Assembly: GCA_946409545.1 (NCBI GenBank)
Contig: CAMJWT010000009.1
Coordinates: 1 to 64,000 of the forward strand
Direction: 5' to 3'
Length of the DNA stretch: 64,000 nucleotides
Origin: RUG12783 sp946409545
GTDB taxonomy: Bacteria; Bacillota_I; Bacilli_A; RF39; UBA660
In this document: piece by piece, positions 53,301-60,870 of the stretch
Layout: each line of letters starts with the position of its first letter
Position numbering within the stretch: the stretch's first letter is position 1
Notes under the pieces: model-generated
What the model saw: only the letters and a program-made list of their open reading frames with translations
The model's database searches: none
Told to the model about the DNA's origin: nothing
Made by a program: the position numbers and the translations under genes

Positions 53301-54527
53301 ATATGGTTCATTAACCGTTACATATATTAAACGTTTAATATCTAAATTTGAACTTGGAGATACAGTAATAATTGTACTACCACTTCCAAAGGCAGATATT
53401 GTTCCACTACTATCTACACTTAATACTGTTGGATTATCTACTAAATAAGTAATTACTTGATTTGTAGCATTACTTGGTTCAACAGTAGCAACTATTTGCT
53501 TTTGTTCTCCAACTTCCATTGTAATATTTGTTTCACTCTCTAAATTTATACCTGTTACTGGTACTTCTCCAGCTAAAACATGAACAACCATTGTATCACG
53601 TAAATCTAAAGAAGAAATGGATATTTCAACATTACCTGCTTTTCTTGCAACTAATTCACCATTTAAGACCGTTGCAATTTCCTCATCAGAACTAGTCCAC
53701 AAGATATAATCCGTACTTGCAGTTGCTGGTTCTTGACGATAAGTAAGCATCTTTGTTTCACCTTCAGTTAAAGTTATTTCTTTTTCATCAAAAGATAAAC
53801 TAGTTGGTAAAACATATATTCCAGGAACAATTTGTCCATTAATAACACGTGCTTTGATATTTGTTTGAGCTTCGCCATCATTAACCGTAACTCTTATTGT
53901 TGTTTCTCCAATTGCGTTTGCAGTTAATACTCCTGTTTCCATATCAACACTTGCTACATTAGGTTCAGTCGATGAAAAGATTTTACTCTTTACCAAAGCT
54001 TCACTTGGTGATACTTGTATAGGAACCTCATAAGTTGTACCAACAGGCATTAAGATAATGCCTTCATCCGATATTGTAACTTTTTCTACTTTTATTGATG
54101 TATCACCTTCAGTAACGGTAACTTCACATTCATGCTTCCGTTTATTATATGTACCTGTTACTGTTGTTTTTCCAACCTTAACGCCTTTAACCATACCATT
54201 TTTATCAACGGTGGCAATTGATGGATCTTTACTTTCCCATTGAACATTAGTTACATTTTTTCCATCTTTAAGTAAATTTAATTGGCCACTTGTTTCTGTT
54301 GTAATTGTTAAAGTTTTTGATGAAATAGTTACCCCATCATCACTACTACTTGAAAACAAAGACATCAAAATTAATAATACAATTACTAGAACGGCTATAA
54401 TAACTAACTTTTTATTTTCTTTCAAAAAGTTTGTTATTTTATCCATAGTAGATACATCACCATCAGCATAATCTGTATCTTCTAATTCTTGCTCTTCTTC
54501 ATCATCAATCTCGAATTCATCATCCAT
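50355..54527 (-). CDS. Giant membrane-anchored Ig-like surface protein with Cys-rich modules
   Basis: 1390 residues from the ATG at 54525-54527 (GAGGTG upstream; a GTG three codons earlier lies in that site). Very acidic cytosolic N-terminus (DDEFEIDDEEEQELEDTD), membrane helix (about 41-59), four Big_2 repeats, a Pro/Gly linker (NPPDDPTDPGGGG), two further beta modules, a pair of Cys-rich modules (DNA about 52170-52650), two more Big_2 repeats, two beta modules including an MBG-like one (ETYDGNSHTISL), and a Cys-containing C-terminus (CNSYIS-type end HLQCN). No enzymatic head. Probable adhesin or scaffold. Confidence 0.85.
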   Translation of the reverse strand: MDDEFEIDDEEEQELEDTDYADGDVSTMDKITNFLKENKKLVIIAVLVIVLLILMSLFSSSSDDGVTISSKTLTITTETSGQLNLLKDGKNVTNVQWESKDPSIATVDKNGMVKGVKVGKTTVTGTYNKRKHECEVTVTEGDTSIKVEKVTISDEGIILMPVGTTYEVPIQVSPSEALVKSKIFSSTEPNVASVDMETGVLTANAIGETTIRVTVNDGEAQTNIKARVINGQIVPGIYVLPTSLSFDEKEITLTEGETKMLTYRQEPATASTDYILWTSSDEEIATVLNGELVARKAGNVEISISSLDLRDTMVVHVLAGEVPVTGINLESETNITMEVGEQKQIVATVEPSNATNQVITYLVDNPTVLSVDSSGTISAFGSGSTIITVSPSSNLDIKRLIYVTVNEPYNPPDDPTDPGGGGSPTKKVGSVVITGTNNAVSTDVNGNEVDSTKITLKGSGNVDEIRFCFYNKATSSTCSYSIYTDEFTLPPSTVTAKTVYVIKAIPYYQGQEGTEETRYVTIKGSGGGSTPTIGYKVTSNNLYNNPGTANSYAKTGDQTVSFDIVNGGVSYLKVCLGDNCTPSTKVLDNGVYNITTRGMITVRVSEYNAANALVRGPDNWYIYIPDEAYTNACYCNSSGACRWGLSGNGYTILTDNSYTVCKKYIDRGNVGCFLHNGSYTWGSYLHNPTNYAYVSTIEKQSDCGGATPDRCYCNGSGNCVWGQKDSTHTNDVTSVVGETACKAYINRGNKGCFRIGSTANYEWGSFLGISNYVLMSSYTTSSSCPTSLVLKDTSNTALATSINLLKGNTKQIYLYVNGTKKTSGVTWTSSKTSVATVSNGLITIVSTGTVRITATYNGKSTYVDIVASDTGGPSRLEFRNQNNIVVGTGVSMIKGTEEQLFLYVNGAKKTSGVTWTSSKTTVATVSNGLVKAVGAGKARITAYYNGESTFIDLEVPNTTSPVGTISVTGNGLTTTKPTINSSSVSATTIRVSKTGNVNKIKYCRTTASTCTPSTELAMNSSEITVLSNFSTEGIHMFVFEPYYNTTAGPKITRYVYIKKPKTDPVCPTITSYSETYDGNSHTISLSSSSGGTLEYRTSSTGTWSTTKPTRTEVGTTNVYVRIKGDSLHNDKECGSGKIEIKEKVVKNVISIRLYKDGVLYASSGQKIALYKNGSLKYSATASSSRVDFENVESGTYYIYAGVDNNNKTALKNTNIMVTTTNGEVSRDVHYYTLSVNVRDAISSLTINGKQVSSSVILLGPGSSSSNYKHDISANVKTTSSIYRYYFSNWTRKSGNVSFDNSNKMSTKMKIMAKSSIDTIAYSCSEGSREKIYGYDGDYDNRLCNNLSASYISSEGHPICYYKGSTTSTSNCGSDDGLDCYVYTKVHLQCN
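52170..52650 (-). repeat. Two tandem Cys-rich modules in the giant Ig-like protein
   Basis: Each encodes about 75 residues with the shared pattern CYCN-SG-C-WG ... CK-YI-RGN-GCF ... WGS-L ... NY ... S ... C. Seven Cys positions agree between copies, which suggests disulfides outside the cell. I do not recognise the module. Confidence 0.75.
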
Positions 54528-54546
54528 ACACGACACCTCTATTATA

Positions 54547-54574
54547 ATTTTAACATAATTAAATATTTTAACAA
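54547..54574 (-). promoter_or_regulatory. Promoter of the giant Ig-like gene
   Basis: Minus strand: -35 TTGTTA (54569-54574), 16-nt spacer, TGT plus -10 TAAAAT (54547-54552), with a further TATAAT just downstream. Leader about 15 nt, as in the other Ig-like genes. Confidence 0.55.
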
Positions 54575-54575
54575 T

Positions 54576-54612
54576 AAAAAAATAAAGAAATATTTTTATT
54601 TCTTTATTTTGT
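54576..54612 (-). terminator. Terminator of the Nudix gene
   Basis: Arms AATAAAGAAAT and ATTTCTTTATT around a short T loop, then TTTTTTT on the minus strand; overlaps the end of the 54596 gene. Confidence 0.8.
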
Positions 54613-55189
54613 TTTTTAAATTAATTAATTCATAAAAAGCAAGACGATTTCCCGCACCATTTATATAATGATTTTCAATCAATTCTTCAATTTCTTCTAT
54701 CGTAAACAAATCAAAATTAATATATTCACTATCATCTAAGTTTTGATCTGATACTTTAATTGCATTATCAGCAATAACAATATTAATTGTCGAACCATCA
54801 ATACCTAATGAAGAATAATAACTATCTAAAAGAATAATATCATCTGATTTAAAACCCGTTTCTTCTTGAAGTTCTCTATTAGCAGCCGTTATACTATCTT
54901 CACCTTCTTCAATATAACCTGATGGGAATTCAACTGATACAATACCATTTATTCTATTTTGAACAACTAGCAAATATTTTTCATCACTTGTTCTTGCAAC
55001 AATGATTACCGCTTGTTTACCATTATTTTTCCTTATTCTTTCTCTTTTGATTATTTTTCCGTTAGGAAGTTTATAATCTTCTTCTAAAAGTGTTATAAAG
55101 TTTCCTTTATATAATTCTTTTATATTTATTTTTTCAGCTTTCGTATCATGGATTAAACCTTTAATTCTATTATCTAAATCTTTATTCAT
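54596..55189 (-). CDS. Nudix hydrolase, ADP-ribose pyrophosphatase type
   Basis: 197 residues. A complete Nudix box GYIEEGEDSITAANRELQEETGF-type motif (Gly-x5-Glu-x7-REUxEExGU) lies at about 98-120, preceded by SVEFPSG, which is typical of ADP-ribose pyrophosphatases (NudF-like). Hydrolyses nucleoside diphosphate derivatives; exact substrate not proved. Its ATG lies 8 nt after the metallophosphoesterase stop with GGTGA, so the two form an operon. Confidence 0.88.
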   Translation of the reverse strand: MNKDLDNRIKGLIHDTKAEKINIKELYKGNFITLLEEDYKLPNGKIIKRERIRKNNGKQAVIIVARTSDEKYLLVVQNRINGIVSVEFPSGYIEEGEDSITAANRELQEETGFKSDDIILLDSYYSSLGIDGSTINIVIADNAIKVSDQNLDDSEYINFDLFTIEEIEELIENHYINGAGNRLAFYELINLKNKIKK

Positions 55190-55196
55190 ATTTCAC

Positions 55197-56120
55197 CTAT
55201 AACTTTAGTTTTTTCGTTTTTACAAAACTATCATAATATTCATAATTATTAGTTACTGTTGTAACATCAATATCTCGATTAAAATATTTATCAAATGAAC
55301 ACATAAAATCTTTAGCAGTAGCAGGAATCTTTGTCCATCCACCATTATATATTAGATATGTTCCTGTAGGTAATTTAACAATCCCTCTAGCTTCCGCTGG
55401 AAAAACATTTCTTCTTGGAGTTAACAATCCTTTATTTTTAGGAAAAATACCTTCTAAGATATTAGGTACTACTCCATTATGATAATGACCTGTAATTACT
55501 AAATTATAATCTTTTAATAATTCTTGATTCATACTACTTTGAATTGGTTCTGGAGAATGATTTAGGAAGATTTTATATTTATCACTAGGTAAATCTTTAA
55601 CTAAAGACTCTTTACTTGATAAATCATTATAGAAAGCAAGATCATCTTCCATATTAGATCCATCTTTAAAATATGCACTTCCTTTTTGAAGATAACCACC
55701 AACAAAGATATTATCATCAGTATAACTTTGATCTATAAGTATATGCGTATTAGCATCTTTATATTTATCCCAAATCGTTGATATCGTCATTAAATCATTT
55801 GGTTTATCATAATAATAATCATGATTTCCAAGAATAATAAAAGTTTTACCAATATTATTACAATTCTTAATTAAGACATCAAGTTCAAGTAATCTTTTGT
55901 CATAAGATAATTCCATTGGTGTATCAACAGTATCTCCCAAGATCATAATATAATCAGGATTAATACTATCAATTAATTTTAATAATTTATCAACACTAAA
56001 CAAGTCAACATTTTTAGATAAATGAATATCACCAACACTTAATATCTTAATATCTTTATTAACACAATCACTATAAAAGGTTGATTCTCTAACTTTAACA
56101 AAATCACTTGGATAGTTCAT
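55197..56120 (-). CDS. Calcineurin-like metallophosphoesterase
   Basis: 307 residues. Metal-binding motifs in order: GDIHLSK (D-x-H), ILGDTVD (GDxxD), ILGNHDYYYD (GNHD), LNHSPEP and TGHYHNGVV (GHxH). Similar in plan to YkuE/YaeI-type enzymes but without their twin-arginine or membrane N-terminus, so it is probably cytosolic. Substrate unknown. GGAGGAG site; cotranscribed with the Nudix gene. Confidence 0.9.
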   Translation of the reverse strand: MNYPSDFVKVRESTFYSDCVNKDIKILSVGDIHLSKNVDLFSVDKLLKLIDSINPDYIMILGDTVDTPMELSYDKRLLELDVLIKNCNNIGKTFIILGNHDYYYDKPNDLMTISTIWDKYKDANTHILIDQSYTDDNIFVGGYLQKGSAYFKDGSNMEDDLAFYNDLSSKESLVKDLPSDKYKIFLNHSPEPIQSSMNQELLKDYNLVITGHYHNGVVPNILEGIFPKNKGLLTPRRNVFPAEARGIVKLPTGTYLIYNGGWTKIPATAKDFMCSFDKYFNRDIDVTTVTNNYEYYDSFVKTKKLKL

Positions 56121-56172
56121 AAACTCCTCCAGTGAATTATTCTATTATATATAAGGCATTATGTCAAAAAAT

Positions 56173-56203
56173 AATAAAAAAACTAAATATTAAATTTAGT
56201 TTT
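56173..56203 (-). terminator. Terminator after the two unknown-protein genes
   Basis: Arms AACTAAAT and ATTTAGTT around a 5-nt loop, then seven T-rich bases on the minus strand at the stop of the 56203 gene. Confidence 0.85.
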
Positions 56204-57129
56204 TAAATAACAATAATCAAAATAGAAATAACTAAAATTGTTACAAGAGCAATAGGAACGCGTCCTTTATATTTTTTATACATTGCAACAATTTCTTTTC
56301 TCTTTTTTAAATTATTAACATTTTTACCAATTAGAACTTCTCCTGCTCCCTTATATGACTCAATATCTTCTTTATAAATAGAATTATAACTAGAATCATG
56401 TCCAGCATAAACAGTTTCCGGAATTAACGGATCATACAAACCTAATATTTTAGAACTTTTAAACATAAACCCAATTCCATACCCAAGTAAAAATACGATT
56501 ATTGGATAACCAACATAAGTTTCTTTTAATACTTTCAAAATATCAGGTACAAATAACAAAGCTGAAACAAGAATAATAGCTGGAATTAAGCCAAAGCCTA
56601 GATATACTTTTCTTATTACCATTGACCTTTTTTCAATAACTTTATCATATCTTGGTCGTGCATTAAGAACCTTATTCTTTATTAATTCATAAACATCCTT
56701 AATATGATTGTCATCTTTCTTTATTGATACATCTACTTCCATTTTATATTCTCTAACATAAATAGATATACTTTGATAAATAACATCATAACTCCAACTA
56801 CCATCTGTTTTTGCAGAATACGAATAACTAAAGTAAACAGAAAAGTCTTTGATGTCTTCTAATCGATTATGAAAAACTGTAATGAAATCAATATAATTAT
56901 CTAATTTAACACTTGAAGAATCATAAAAAGAAACATCAAAATTCAATTTGCTTCCTTCATCTTTTAAATCCCATCTTTGATATTGTCTTTCTAATATTTC
57001 ATTATTTTTTTCAACATTTTTTGTTACTTTTTCTATTTCGATAATCTTTTCATTCATTAAAGCAATTATATCTTCAATATCAGAAGCTTGAATAATTTTA
57101 TTAGAAATAGATAAAGAATCTTTATACAT
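56203..57129 (-). CDS. Membrane protein of unknown function with helical N-domain
   Basis: 308 residues. An N-terminal soluble domain (about 1-165) begins with a helical region (about 15-50) followed by beta-type stretches (LNFDVSFYD, SVYFSYSYS, MEVDVSIKK). Two membrane helices (about 174-194 and 203-221), a cytosolic loop and a C-terminal helix (about 290-308) end the chain. The N-domain resembles in layout the smaller protein encoded just upstream. No family recognised. GGAGG site; 14 nt from its neighbour. Confidence 0.75.
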   Translation of the reverse strand: MYKDSLSISNKIIQASDIEDIIALMNEKIIEIEKVTKNVEKNNEILERQYQRWDLKDEGSKLNFDVSFYDSSSVKLDNYIDFITVFHNRLEDIKDFSVYFSYSYSAKTDGSWSYDVIYQSISIYVREYKMEVDVSIKKDDNHIKDVYELIKNKVLNARPRYDKVIEKRSMVIRKVYLGFGLIPAIILVSALLFVPDILKVLKETYVGYPIIVFLLGYGIGFMFKSSKILGLYDPLIPETVYAGHDSSYNSIYKEDIESYKGAGEVLIGKNVNNLKKRKEIVAMYKKYKGRVPIALVTILVISILIIVI

Positions 57130-57143
57130 AATCTACCTCCTTT

Positions 57144-57671
57144 TTATTTTGAACAGAAAATGGTATTACAAGTATCAAAAGAATTTAATAGTTCAATAAT
57201 TCTTTTTTCAATTGCATCCATTTCACTATCTTCATAATTAGATTTTCTAGTAAACTTAATATTATATGGTTGAAAATCAACAACAAATTGATTTTCAAAC
57301 TTTGTTAAATTTAAATAACCTTTACCACGAGAAAAATCTAAATTCATAACAATTTTCATATCTGATATATTATTTATTTTTCCTTCTCTATATAAATTAC
57401 TAAAAGACTCAAAATTTTTACAAGTTGTATAATCATGTGATAAAGAATTATCAATAGGTTTTCTTATAGTAATTTCAAAATTGGAATAATAATTTTTATA
57501 TTGATGTTCTTGAAATTCAGGTTTTAACTTTTCATTTCTTGCCTTTTCTTCTTCTGATATACTCATTAACCTATTAAAAACACCATCAAAGAATTGAACA
57601 ATAATGCCAATTTTATCAATAACAGGAACAATATTTGAATAATCATAAACATTATCAATTGCTTTTTCCAT
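57144..57671 (-). CDS. Soluble protein of unknown function, possible paralog of the downstream N-domain
   Basis: 175 residues, no membrane helix or signal. Helical first part (about 15-55, DKIGIIVQFFDGVFNRLMSI) then beta-type segments (YYSNFEITIRKP, MKIVMNLDFSRGKGYLNL, FVVDFQPYNIKF) and a final helix with two Cys. The order helix, F-E/D-V-T/S strand, then loop and strand parallels the N-domain of the 56203 protein. Function unknown; the pair likely acts together. AGTAGGTGA site. Confidence 0.72.
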   Translation of the reverse strand: MEKAIDNVYDYSNIVPVIDKIGIIVQFFDGVFNRLMSISEEEKARNEKLKPEFQEHQYKNYYSNFEITIRKPIDNSLSHDYTTCKNFESFSNLYREGKINNISDMKIVMNLDFSRGKGYLNLTKFENQFVVDFQPYNIKFTRKSNYEDSEMDAIEKRIIELLNSFDTCNTIFCSK

Positions 57672-57752
57672 ACACTCACCTACTATTTAAATATATCATA
57701 ATTTCAAACACCTTGTATACTTTATAATTATTTATAATATTTTTTATGTAAA

Positions 57753-57779
57753 TAAAAAAACTAAGTTTTAAACTTAGTT
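57753..57779 (-). terminator. Terminator of proS
   Basis: Arms AACTAAGTTT and AAACTTAGTT with a 1-2 nt loop, then TTTTTTT on the minus strand, just after the proS stop. Confidence 0.88.
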
Positions 57780-57787
57780 CTTTTTTA

Positions 57788-59212
57788 TTAATATTGGATG
57801 TCCCAATATACCATGTGTTTTGCAGGCTTACCACAACATACACAAACATCACTTATCCATTTTTCATTTTCAATAAGACAACGAGATTTACATCCTCTTA
57901 TTTCTTTTATCTTTTCTTCACAAGCAACATCACCACACCACATAGCTTTGGTAAATCCTGGATGATTTTCCATAATTTCTTTTAATTCATCCATATTCTT
58001 GGCTGTAAAGGTAAGTTCATCACGTCTTTTTAGGGCACGATCATACATATCTTTTTGAATTGTTTCAAGTAATTCATTTACTTCTTTTACAATATCACTA
58101 TCTTTTGATATATTTATTTTTTCACTTGTATCACGTCTTGTTAAAGTAATTTGATTAGCTTCAAAATCACGTTTACCAAATTCAATTCTAACTGGTATTC
58201 CATTTACTTCAGCTTCAGCGAATTTGAAACCTGGAGATTTTTCTGTTTTATCAACATAACAAGTAATATCATTCTTGTTTAATAATTCACATAAAGTATC
58301 CGCGTAATTTTTTATTTCTTCATCAGTTCCAATTGGAATTATAACAGCTTTACGTGGAGCAATTCTTGGTGGTAATACTAAACCTTTATCATCAGAATGA
58401 ACCATAATTAATTCACCAATCATTCTTGTTGTTGTACCCCATGATGTTTGATAAACATAATCTAGTTTATTTTCTCTGTTTTGGAATTTAATATCATATG
58501 CTTTACTAAATTTTTGACCAAAATAATGACTTGTTCCACATTGAAGAGCTACACCATTATACATTAAAGATTCATTAGTTAAAGTATACTCTGCTCCAGC
58601 GAATTTCTCTTTTTCGGTTTTTCTTCCTGTTATAGATGGTATTGCAAGTATTTCATGATGAAACCACTCATAAACATCCATCATCTTTTTTGTTTCTTCT
58701 TCGGCTTCTTCTTGTGTTTCATGAATTGTATGACCTTCTTGCCATAAGAATTCTCTACTTCTTAAGAATGGTCTTGTTTCTTTTTCCCAACGAAGAACGT
58801 TACACCATTGATTAAATAGCATAGGAAGATCTCTATATGTTTTAACGGCATCATGATAATAATCACTAAATAATGTTTCACTAGTTGGTCTTATACATAA
58901 TCTTTCCGTTAAATCTTTTTGACCACCTTGTGTAACCCAAGCTACTTCAGGAGCAAATCCTTCTACTAGTTCTCCTTCTTTTTTCATAAGATTCTCAGGA
59001 ATTAGTACTGGCATTTGAACATTAACATGACCTAACTCCTTAAATTTCTTATCTAATACTTCTTGCATTTTTTCCCAAATCGCATAGCCATTCGGAAGGA
59101 TAGCAATACACCCCTTTACATTTGTGTAACTAGCAAGCTTTGCAGCACTAACTACATCAGTGTACCATTGCGCGAAATCAACATCACGACTAGTTATTTT
59201 TTCATTTGCCAT
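57788..59212 (-). CDS. proS: Prolyl-tRNA synthetase, archaeal/eukaryote-like type with zinc C-domain
   Basis: 474 residues from the ATG at 59210-59212 (AGGAGAGGA site); longer frames run into the T-box. Class II core: motif 2 around FNQWCNVLRWEKETRPFLRSREF, TRRD and anticodon-binding domain (about 285-390), then the ProS-C extension with Cys GCKSRCL...CVCCGKPAKH and terminal Tyr (YWDIQY), typical of ProS type 3. It lacks the editing insertion of the long bacterial form. Controlled by a proline T-box immediately upstream. Confidence 0.97.
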   Translation of the reverse strand: MANEKITSRDVDFAQWYTDVVSAAKLASYTNVKGCIAILPNGYAIWEKMQEVLDKKFKELGHVNVQMPVLIPENLMKKEGELVEGFAPEVAWVTQGGQKDLTERLCIRPTSETLFSDYYHDAVKTYRDLPMLFNQWCNVLRWEKETRPFLRSREFLWQEGHTIHETQEEAEEETKKMMDVYEWFHHEILAIPSITGRKTEKEKFAGAEYTLTNESLMYNGVALQCGTSHYFGQKFSKAYDIKFQNRENKLDYVYQTSWGTTTRMIGELIMVHSDDKGLVLPPRIAPRKAVIIPIGTDEEIKNYADTLCELLNKNDITCYVDKTEKSPGFKFAEAEVNGIPVRIEFGKRDFEANQITLTRRDTSEKINISKDSDIVKEVNELLETIQKDMYDRALKRRDELTFTAKNMDELKEIMENHPGFTKAMWCGDVACEEKIKEIRGCKSRCLIENEKWISDVCVCCGKPAKHMVYWDIQY

Positions 59213-59235
59213 ATTTATCCTCTCCTTTCTGGCAA

Positions 59236-59425
59236 TAAAAAAGAGATAGTAGGAGTCCAAAGACGTTACCATCCCTTATTTAACTTATTTTATATAACGG
59301 TTTCCCGGCCCTTTTCGAATTACTCTTAGAGGCTCTCAGAAGACAGGAGTTATAATTTTTGTTAACTTATTTTCACTATCCTAAGCTCACTAATAACAAA
59401 ACTTTTATAACATTTCTTCATCATT
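59236..59425 (-). ncRNA. T-box riboswitch, proline-specific
   Basis: On the minus strand: Stem I closes GAAGA (near 59415-59420) with TCTTC after the specifier loop; the loop motif AGTGAGCTTAGGATAGTGAA matches the distal T-box consensus; the specifier is CCT (59345-59347), a Pro codon followed by G. The T-box bulge UGGU (59268-59271) can pair with the ACCA end of tRNA-Pro. CGTTA upstream pairs with TAACG for the antiterminator, and GGGATGGTA pairs with TACTATCTC to form the terminator before TTTTTT (59237-59242). Uncharged tRNA-Pro should allow read-through into proS. Confidence 0.93.
59237..59280 (-). terminator. Terminator/antiterminator region of the proS T-box
   Basis: GGGATGGTA and TACTATCTC form a 9-bp stem (two G-U pairs) around a 15-nt loop, followed by six T. 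The T-box sequence lies in the 5' arm, so pairing is exclusive with the antiterminator. Confidence 0.85.
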
Positions 59426-59458
59426 GATTTATACATATAATTTAACACTAATATGTTA

Positions 59459-60739
59459 TTATTTCAAGTTTTTCTTTAAGAATTTAACTAATTCATCAGT
59501 AGTGAAAGTATATTCTTCTTTTTTAATCATATCTTTAATTTTATAATTACCACTACTTACTTCATCATTACCAATAATCATTACAAAGGGAATATTATTA
59601 CGTTCTGCATATTCAAAACACTTACCTACTTTTCGTTTATTCATTTCGATAAGAACACGACATCCAATTTCACGAAGTGATGTTGCAAGACGTAATGTAT
59701 CAATACTTGTATCAAGTGGTACCATATAAATATCACTTATTGGTTCATCTTTCATTTCTTCTTTTAAAATTACATAAATTGGTTCAAGACCAAAACTTAA
59801 TCCTACTGCTGGATACTCTTGGCCATTATCCATAAAGTTTGTAATAATTTTATTGTATCTTCCACCAGCTCCGATAGCGCAAGTTAGTCTTTCTTTCTTA
59901 TCATAGAATTCAAATACTAATCCCGTATAAATAGATAAACCACGAGCTAAAGTACTAGTGAATCTGCAATCATCTAAGATACCTAATTCTTTTAAATAAG
60001 TATTTAATTCAATAATTTCTTCTACACCTTCGCGAATTAAATCATTCTTCTCACCAAGTTTTTCATAATCACTTAGTTTCTTTTCAAATAGATCTAATAA
60101 TTTATCGATTTTTTCACCAGGAATTAAAGCTTCACTTAACATACTTATTAATTCTTCACGAGATACTTTTTCTTTTTTATCAATAATACCAATAACCGTA
60201 TTAATTTTATCTTCATCAATACCTGCTTCAACAATAAGTCCACTCATTAATTTACGATTATTATATTTGATATAAATATCGATTCCAAGAGCTTTATAAG
60301 TATTAACAGCCATAACCATTTGTTCTGCTTCAATATATCGATTATCAATACCTACAACATCAACATCACATTGATAAAATTCTCTTGTTCTTCCAAGTTT
60401 AACCGGACCATTTCTAAATACCCTTCCTATTTCATATCTTCTAAATGGCATTTGAAGGTCTTTATTTAATCCTACAACCTTACAGAATGGAACAGTAAGA
60501 TCATAACGAAGTCCAAGATTTCGATCTCCTTGATCCGTTAATTTATATATTTCATTTAATATTTCTGCATCATCATCATACTTATAACTTAATAAGTCAT
60601 AATAATTTAACATTGGTGTCTCAATTGGTAAATAACCATATTTTTCAAAATTTCGACGTAATACATCCGTAATCTTATTTCTAATCATCATGTCTTTTGG
60701 CATATAGTCAAAAGTACCTTTAACATTCATTAATTTCAT
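59459..60739 (-). CDS. hisS: Histidyl-tRNA synthetase
   Basis: 426 residues. Class II core: N-terminal VKGTFDYMPKDMMIRNKI, motif 2 region FRRYEIGRVFRNGPVKLGRTREFYQCDVD, His-specific motif LARGLSIYTGLVFEF and motif 3 AVGLSFGLEPI, then an anticodon-binding domain (about 333-426). RYDLTVPFCK is in motif-1/2. AAAGGAGG precedes the ATG. It lies between rny and proS; the pair is not coupled because proS has its own T-box. Confidence 0.98.
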   Translation of the reverse strand: MKLMNVKGTFDYMPKDMMIRNKITDVLRRNFEKYGYLPIETPMLNYYDLLSYKYDDDAEILNEIYKLTDQGDRNLGLRYDLTVPFCKVVGLNKDLQMPFRRYEIGRVFRNGPVKLGRTREFYQCDVDVVGIDNRYIEAEQMVMAVNTYKALGIDIYIKYNNRKLMSGLIVEAGIDEDKINTVIGIIDKKEKVSREELISMLSEALIPGEKIDKLLDLFEKKLSDYEKLGEKNDLIREGVEEIIELNTYLKELGILDDCRFTSTLARGLSIYTGLVFEFYDKKERLTCAIGAGGRYNKIITNFMDNGQEYPAVGLSFGLEPIYVILKEEMKDEPISDIYMVPLDTSIDTLRLATSLREIGCRVLIEMNKRKVGKCFEYAERNNIPFVMIIGNDEVSSGNYKIKDMIKKEEYTFTTDELVKFLKKNLK

Positions 60740-60771
60740 AATAATCCTCCTTTTAAATAAATGAATATACT

Positions 60772-60823
60772 ATGAAATTTTGATGCCGAAAGATTAATTT
60801 TTGCATATTCTCACCACATTTCA
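60772..60823 (-). ncRNA. Possible small structured leader of hisS
   Basis: The 95-nt hisS leader contains closing arms TGAAAT (60818-60823) and ATTTCA (60772-60777), and an inner ATGC/GCAT pair around CTTTCGG. It is too small for a T-box and has no terminator. It does not match a riboswitch class I know; the pairing is short and may be chance. Confidence 0.25.
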
Positions 60824-60828
60824 AAGTT

Positions 60829-60857
60829 ATTTTAACACAACATAAAAAAAGAAGCAA
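60829..60857 (-). promoter_or_regulatory. Promoter of hisS, overlapping the rny terminator
   Basis: Minus strand: -35 TTGCTT (60852-60857), 17-nt spacer, -10 TAAAAT (60829-60834) with TGT before it. The -35 is the 3' arm of the rny terminator hairpin. It copies the S10 promoter in both hexamers and spacer. Confidence 0.75.
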
Positions 60858-60870
60858 TTATCTTGCTTCT
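60843..60870 (-). terminator. Terminator of rny
   Basis: Arms AGAAGCAA and TTGCTTCT with a 5-nt loop followed by seven T on the minus strand; spans the rny stop codon. Confidence 0.9.

Noticed and set aside
60772..60823. T-box before hisS
   Set aside because: The leader is under 100 nt, lacks the T-box core, a His specifier loop and a terminator; kept only as a weak structured-leader candidate.
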